NCBI GenBank assembly: GCA_031367345.1
Contig: JANLPR010000176.1
Location: forward strand, 1 to 19,553
Reading direction: 5' to 3'
Length of the DNA: 19,553 nucleotides
From: JADKIH01 sp031367345
GTDB taxonomy: Bacteria; Bacteroidota; Bacteroidia; AKYH767-A; 2013-40CM-41-45
Part shown: positions 16,801 through 19,553 of the stretch, piece by piece
Layout of the letters: each line of letters starts with the position of its first letter
Position numbering within the stretch: the first letter of the stretch is position 1
Program-made: the position numbers and the translations under genes
The notes under the pieces: generated by a model
Seen by the model: the letters and a program-made list of their open reading frames with translations, nothing else
Told to the model about the DNA's origin: nothing
Databases searched by the model: none

Positions 16801-18218
16801 TCTATTCCTTCAAGCGTAAAAATTGGTAAATAAACAATCAGGATAATTATTTGCCCGAACACTGCACTGTTCATCATTCTACTTGCTGAACGGTTTACTG
16901 TATCGTCCATTTCGTTTTGATTTATTTTTGCTAGGTTTCCTAATTTTTTTCCGTGAACAATACTGTGCATCACGGCTTCTACAATAATTACCGCACCGTC
17001 CACAATCAAACCGAAATCCAAGGCACCCAAGCTCATGAGGTTTCCGCTAACGCCAAACATATTCATCATGATTACGGCAAACAGCATGGACAAAGGAATT
17101 ACAGAGGCAACTAAAATTCCTGCACGGAAATTTCCTAAGAACAAAACCAACACAAAAATTACAATCAACGCACCTTCCATTAAATTTTTTGACACTGTGC
17201 CGATGGCACTGTTTACCATTTTTGTTCTGTCAAGAAATGGTTCTAACTCTACACCTTCGGGTAAAGTTTTTTGGATTTGAATAATTCTTTCTTTCACATC
17301 TGCAATTACTCTGCTGCTGTTGTTGCCTTTCAACATCATCACTACTGCTCCTGCAACTTCGCCTTCATCGTTGTATGTAATTGCTCCGTATCGTGTGGCA
17401 TTTCCAATTCTTACTTCCGCAACATCACTGATTAATAGCGGTGTTCCGTTTCCTAAGTTTTTTACTACAATGTTTTTGATGTCGTCAATGTTTCCAATCA
17501 AACCTTCGGCACGGATATATAAAACCGTTGACGCTTTTTCAATGTATGCTCCGCCTGTGTTTTCATTATTTTTCTCCAATGAAGAAAATACATCGTTGAT
17601 TGTAATATTATTTGCTTTGAGTGTAGATGGATTGATTGCAATTTCATATTGCTTCACCCTTCCTCCAAAGCTGCTTACATCAGCAACACCTTTCACACTT
17701 ATCAATTGGCGTTTCACAATCCAATCCTGAATTGTCCGCAATTCGGTTACATCATATTTTGTTTCGTAACCGTGTTTGGGTTTCAACACATACTGATAAA
17801 TTTCTCCAAGCCCTGTTGTAACGGGTGCTAACTCCGGCGAACCAACACCTTTTGGAATTTGCTGTTCGGCAATTTTCAGTCGTTCCGTTACTTGTTGTCT
17901 TGCCCAATAAATGTCTACATCATCATCAAACACTATCGTGATAAGTGAAAGTCCGAACCGTGAGAAACTTCGGATTTCATGTAGTCCCGGAATGTTGCTG
18001 CTGGCTTGTTCAATGGGAAAAGTGATGAGCCGTTCAATGTCGGGTGCTCCCAACGAAGGTGCAACGGTTATGACTTGTACTTGGTTGTCGGTGATGTCGG
18101 GTACTGCATCAATCGGCAATTTTGTAAACTGGTAACTGCCGTAACCAATAAGGGCTAAAATGAAAAGCCCGATGATGAGTTTGTTCTTTATAGAGAACGA
18201 AATTATTTTAGTGAGCAT
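13860..18218 (-). CDS. czcA: CzcA-type heavy-metal RND pump fused to a TolC-like outer-membrane channel
   Basis: 1452 residues. Residues 1-1040 are a complete RND transporter: TM1 at about 12-30, periplasmic porter regions, TM2-6 (about 345-520), a second porter region, and TM8-12 (about 880-1040). TM4 holds DFGLIVDGAVIIVE (D401, D407, E414), the proton-relay motif of CzcA-like HME-RND pumps for Zn, Co and Cd; the Cu/Ag (CusA) form of this motif differs. Residues about 1067-1452 resemble an outer membrane factor, with Gln/Lys-rich helical hairpins. The two are joined by a signal-peptide-like stretch (about 1047-1066). Fusions of this design recur in Bacteroidota. The protein would export cytoplasmic or periplasmic divalent metal, with the adaptor encoded downstream. 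Its ATG lies 96 bases after the histidine-rich gene. Confidence 0.95.
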   Translation of the reverse strand: MLTKIISFSIKNKLIIGLFILALIGYGSYQFTKLPIDAVPDITDNQVQVITVAPSLGAPDIERLITFPIEQASSNIPGLHEIRSFSRFGLSLITIVFDDDVDIYWARQQVTERLKIAEQQIPKGVGSPELAPVTTGLGEIYQYVLKPKHGYETKYDVTELRTIQDWIVKRQLISVKGVADVSSFGGRVKQYEIAINPSTLKANNITINDVFSSLEKNNENTGGAYIEKASTVLYIRAEGLIGNIDDIKNIVVKNLGNGTPLLISDVAEVRIGNATRYGAITYNDEGEVAGAVVMMLKGNNSSRVIADVKERIIQIQKTLPEGVELEPFLDRTKMVNSAIGTVSKNLMEGALIVIFVLVLFLGNFRAGILVASVIPLSMLFAVIMMNMFGVSGNLMSLGALDFGLIVDGAVIIVEAVMHSIVHGKKLGNLAKINQNEMDDTVNRSASRMMNSAVFGQIIILIVYLPIFTLEGIEGKMFKPMAQTVAFALLGAFILSLTYIPMMSALFLNKNVSHKKNISDRMMSFFINVHQNYLQRVFNFPKTVIGISISLFVISVFVFSKLGGEFIPELPEGDFAVETRVLIGSNITTSSEAIMKSAHILLVKFPEIEKIVGKTGSGEIPTDPMPMEASDMMIILKDKSEWTSANSWDELSEKMSETLKDVPGVTYSFQFPVAMRFNELMTGAKQDVVCKIFGENLDTLSKYSKLLGDVASKIEGAENIYVEPIDGLPQLIITYKRNMIAQYGLNIQDINKVVNTAFAGQSSGLVYEDEKRFDLVVRLAGEQRMNLEDVQNLLIPTNNGTQIPLYQVADVSIKESVSQIQREDAKRRILVGFNVKGRDVQSIVNDLEAKIKTDLHLPTGYYVTYGGAFENLIAAKKRLSIAVPLSLLLIFLFLFFAFGSIKQGLLIYSAIPLSAIGGILFLALRGMPFSISAGVGFIALFGVAVLNGIVLLSEFNRIKAEGETDTKQIVLQGTKHRLRPVLMTAFVASLGFLPMALSNGAGAEVQRPLATVVIGGLLLATFLTLFVLPVLYILFEKIGNKNSTNGNSKVIVTILLLTVFSFQNANGQQPINLQSAIDTALKNNLLVKNEILDAEYQMKLKAATVDIPQTNFTGEYGQINSFYKDTKFGIFQSITFPLVYAKQKSLQNQTYKSSVLNIAVKEAELKKQVSEVFYLLLYLDEKKTILLHNDSTYISFLEKSNLRFAKGETNVLEKTTAETQRGQIEIQLNQLKNDIEIMQLQFQLLLNTQTVYTPQTENPKMIFTATLDTSSISNHPKLKVLQQQKQISLVNTQLQKSKLFPDLHLGYYNQSIQGTGADNLLYTKSTRFSAVQFGIGVPLFFGSQMAKIKSGKTLQLISENNYQLGLQTLKTEYETAFKNYQTQLKTVKYFEDTALQNANTITKTANQQFSNGDINYLEWTMLINNATSIQSSYTDAVKELNQTIIQLHYLTSK
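15021..15080 (-). other. Signal-peptide-like segment inside the pump-channel fusion
   Basis: Encodes residues 1047-1066: SK, a hydrophobic core VIVTILLLTVFSF, then QNANG with the channel domain starting at QQPINLQ. A charged start, hydrophobic core and small-residue end look like a Sec signal peptide embedded in the frame. Confidence 0.65.
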
Positions 18219-18251
18219 GATTTTACCGTTAATGAAATAAATGAAGAATTG

Positions 18252-18303
18252 CCCCCGATTTTCGGGAGTAATTATTTTTGTGTTCCAATTTTTATCGGAA
18301 CAC
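18252..18303. other. Two tandem hairpins between the histidine-rich gene and the pump gene
   Basis: GTGTTCC (18280-18286) pairs with GGAACAC (18297-18303), loop 10; and CCCGA (18254-18258) pairs with TCGGG (18262-18266), loop 3. Neither is followed by a T-run on the minus strand, so they look like a processing, stability or attenuation element within the operon rather than a normal terminator. Confidence 0.5.
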
Positions 18304-18314
18304 TCATAAATTCA

Positions 18315-18701
18315 TTAACTGAGTTTTGGCGGTTGCCAAATGTTGCTAAGTGCAACAAAAGAAAATACAATCACATTATGTGCAACCAAAACTTTTTCGG
18401 AAACCATGTTTGGTTGAGCCAAAGAAAAATTATGTTGGTGATTAAATGCGACAGTGTTGTGCATGGTTGCACAATCATTTGTCTTGAAAGGTAAATTGTC
18501 GTGGTGGTGATGGTCGCTGTCGGAATGGTTTTGAGTATCGGAATAATGTTCGTTTAAAAAGTCAGCAAAGGTTTCATCAGGTTCTTGTTCATGATGTTCT
18601 AAGAAGTGATGAACCAACATAGGCAATTTCAATAGTTGGTGCAGTTCTGTGTTTGCACCCAGAAAAACAAAAAGAAGTGATATTGCGGCTAATTTTTTCA
18701 A
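18315..18701 (-). CDS. Small exported histidine-rich protein at the head of the metal-efflux operon
   Basis: 128 residues. It opens with a hydrophobic signal segment (MKKLAAISLLFVFLGANTE, TTG start at 18699-18701) and continues with ELHQLLKLPMLVHHFLEHH, an acidic middle, a HSDSDHHHHDNLPFKTNDC cluster (about 58-76) and further His residues (MHN, FNHQHN). The many His, Asp/Glu and a Cys suit transient divalent-metal binding in the periplasm. Similar short proteins occur next to CzcA-type genes in Bacteroidota as far as I recall, with no established function. Its promoter -7 element ends only five bases before the TTG, so the mRNA may be leaderless. The only other in-frame ATG (Met28) would remove the signal segment. 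Confidence 0.8.
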   Translation of the reverse strand: MKKLAAISLLFVFLGANTELHQLLKLPMLVHHFLEHHEQEPDETFADFLNEHYSDTQNHSDSDHHHHDNLPFKTNDCATMHNTVAFNHQHNFSLAQPNMVSEKVLVAHNVIVFSFVALSNIWQPPKLS

Positions 18702-18706
18702 CGGAG

Positions 18707-18721
18707 CAAATGTAAGTATTT
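18707..18721 (-). promoter_or_regulatory. -7 element of the efflux operon promoter
   Basis: The minus strand has TACATTTG (18707-18714), a full TAnnTTTG match, inside the 15-mer AAATACTTACATTTG shared with the methyltransferase promoter. No good TTG -33 element is found at 17-21 nt upstream, so an activator may help. Confidence 0.6.
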
Positions 18722-18777
18722 AAGAGATAGAATTGGCTACGAAGAACGGAGTGCAGTGGGGTAAAATAAAATGACTC

Positions 18778-18834
18778 GTCCTGAAAAAAGTTTACAGTTT
18801 AGTTAGTTTGTCTTGTCCTAAAATAAGTTTACGC
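18778..18834 (+). repeat. Two direct copies of a ~20-nt IS terminal motif
   Basis: GTCCTGAAAAAAGTTTACAG (18778-18797) and GTCCTAAAATAAGTTTACGC (18815-18834) agree at 16 of the first 18 positions. They lie just before the transposase fragment and look like terminal and subterminal transposase-binding sites. Confidence 0.6.
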
Positions 18835-18848
18835 AAATCTATCAAAAA

Positions 18849-19020
18849 ATGACTAAGAAAATAGTACAAAAAAAAGGCGGCATTTTACAAAAGAAGAGCA
18901 ACATTAGATTATCCAAGAGATGCTTGATAAAGGATGCACTAAACGAGAAATTTGGCAAAAGTATACCGGACAGGTGGAGGAACATGGACAACTTCTTCGT
19001 TGGATGAAAAAATTTGGATA
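18849..19020 (+). pseudogene. Decayed IS3-like transposase OrfA fragment
   Basis: From the ATG at 18849-18851 the peptide begins MTKKIVQKK, then a run of eight A residues carries a one-base shift into the frame RHFTKEEQH-stop-IIQEMLDKGCTKREIWQKYTG..., followed by QVEEHGQLLRWMKKFGY. The last part, with KREIWxKYTG and EEHGxLLRWMxKxGY, is the N-terminal helix-turn-helix region I know from Bacteroidota IS3-type OrfA proteins. There is a TAG at 18905-18907 and similarity ends after KKFGY (about 19020). OrfB and the right end are absent. The upstream 40 bases are shared with the solitary IS end at 8235-8284. Confidence 0.75.
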
Positions 19021-19228
19021 TCTGCATTGGATTCTGCTTTGGCTTTGCCTCTCTTTTTATTTTCCGAAGGATAGCCAAACGACTTTGCCGAAAAATTCGG
19101 AACGATACCGTTTGATTAAGCACAACTTGGTACGAAGCACAAAGCTTCATTTAACCACTGAACCGCCAATTTCTTAAACCCGCTGTTATCGGCCGTCATT
19201 CTATCTGTCGGCTCGTTTTGTCCTCCAT

Positions 19229-19553
19229 TTACAAATAACTCAACCACCATTTTTCTTTGTGTGTTTGTTTATAAATGTCGAATTTTTTGCATAATGGATA
19301 AAGCAAAACAATCACAAAAATCCAAACTGTATAAACTACCCAAAGTGGAAAACCATACCCTTTTAATGTTGGCGTTTCAGTTACCCAATCTTGTAATATC
19401 ATTATTTTCCAACCAAACCCTGAAAGTTCAGCAAAAATAAGTGCGATAAGATGGATTAGATACAAATGCAAGATGTAATAGAAAAAGGGAACTCTCCCAA
19501 AAGTGCTAAAAAAGTCAACAACTTTGCCTTTTAGTTTTTCGACATTTGCCAAA
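19229..19553 (-). CDS. C-terminal part of a DUF1624-type multipass membrane acyltransferase (partial)
   Basis: At least 107 codons, open to the window edge; the 5' end lies beyond it, and the TTG at 19550-19552 is probably an internal Leu. The visible part has GRVPFFYYILHLYLIHLIAL, a second span PLWVVYTVWIFVIVLLYPLC and the ending KFDIYKQTHKEKWWLSYL. This ending is characteristic of the DUF1624 / heparan-alpha-glucosaminide N-acetyltransferase catalytic-domain proteins of Bacteroidota, which are predicted inner-membrane acyltransferases for sugars. It is separated from the efflux operon by the IS fragment, so it is a separate unit. No terminator is visible after the stop. Confidence 0.8.
   Translation of the reverse strand, partial: LANVEKLKGKVVDFFSTFGRVPFFYYILHLYLIHLIALIFAELSGFGWKIMILQDWVTETPTLKGYGFPLWVVYTVWIFVIVLLYPLCKKFDIYKQTHKEKWWLSYL

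Noticed and set aside
13860..18218. Assignment of the RND pump to Cu/Ag export (CusA)
   Set aside because: TM4 contains DFGxxVDGAVxxVE, the Zn/Co/Cd CzcA form, rather than the CusA form of this motif.
18252..18303. Rho-independent terminator between the histidine-rich gene and the pump gene
   Set aside because: Neither hairpin is followed by a T-run on the minus strand, so a plain terminator is not supported.
18842..19150. 102-codon minus-strand open frame
   Set aside because: It runs antisense through the IS transposase fragment and its peptide has no recognisable family features.
1..19553. CRISPR array or tandem repeat arrays
   Set aside because: No regularly spaced direct repeats of 20-50 bases were seen; the only notable repeats are pairs.

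Overview
The window looks like chromosomal DNA from an AT-rich member of the Bacteroidota. The grounds are a C-terminal type IX secretion sorting domain on a large secreted protease, several matches to the Bacteroidota housekeeping promoter (TTG, about 19 nt, TAnnTTTG), few Shine-Dalgarno sequences, and a CzcA-type pump fused to its outer-membrane channel, an arrangement familiar in this phylum. Genus cannot be told from the sequence. Every intact gene lies on the minus strand, so the text reads right to left in transcriptional order; only a decayed insertion-sequence gene is on the plus strand.

Left part (1-4.45 kb): tRNA-Gln(TTG) with promoter and terminator; a class I SAM-dependent methyltransferase whose start is moved to an internal ATG because a promoter lies inside the longer frame; an 830-residue secreted M6-type zinc metalloprotease with a CUB domain and sorting domain, followed by a clear terminator; and a stand-alone response-regulator receiver domain.

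Middle part (4.69-10.2 kb): a Crp/Fnr-family regulator followed by an exported helical-repeat (TPR-like) protein; a decayed acyltransferase-3 gene broken by one nonsense codon and three frameshifts; a small membrane-anchored SRPBCC protein whose promoter appears to sit in a solitary insertion-sequence end; and a SWIM zinc-finger protein. From 10.23 to 11.34 kb there is no convincing gene.

Right part (11.3-19.55 kb): a heavy-metal efflux operon read right to left as a histidine-rich small exported protein, a CzcA-type RND pump fused to a TolC-like channel, an MFS transporter and a CzcB-like lipoprotein adaptor. The pump motif DFGxxVDGAVxxVE points to Zn/Co/Cd-type divalent cations rather than Cu/Ag. 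The MFS gene is bounded by an exact 20-nt direct repeat, suggesting it was placed between the pump and adaptor genes later. A long imperfect hairpin lies downstream of the operon and a decayed IS3-like transposase fragment lies upstream. The window ends in the C-terminal part of a DUF1624-type multipass membrane acyltransferase.

Most promising for follow-up: the 20-nt junction duplication around the MFS gene, the histidine-rich leader gene with a possibly leaderless TTG start, the signal-peptide-like segment buried in the pump-channel fusion, and the orphan IS end that seems to provide a promoter.
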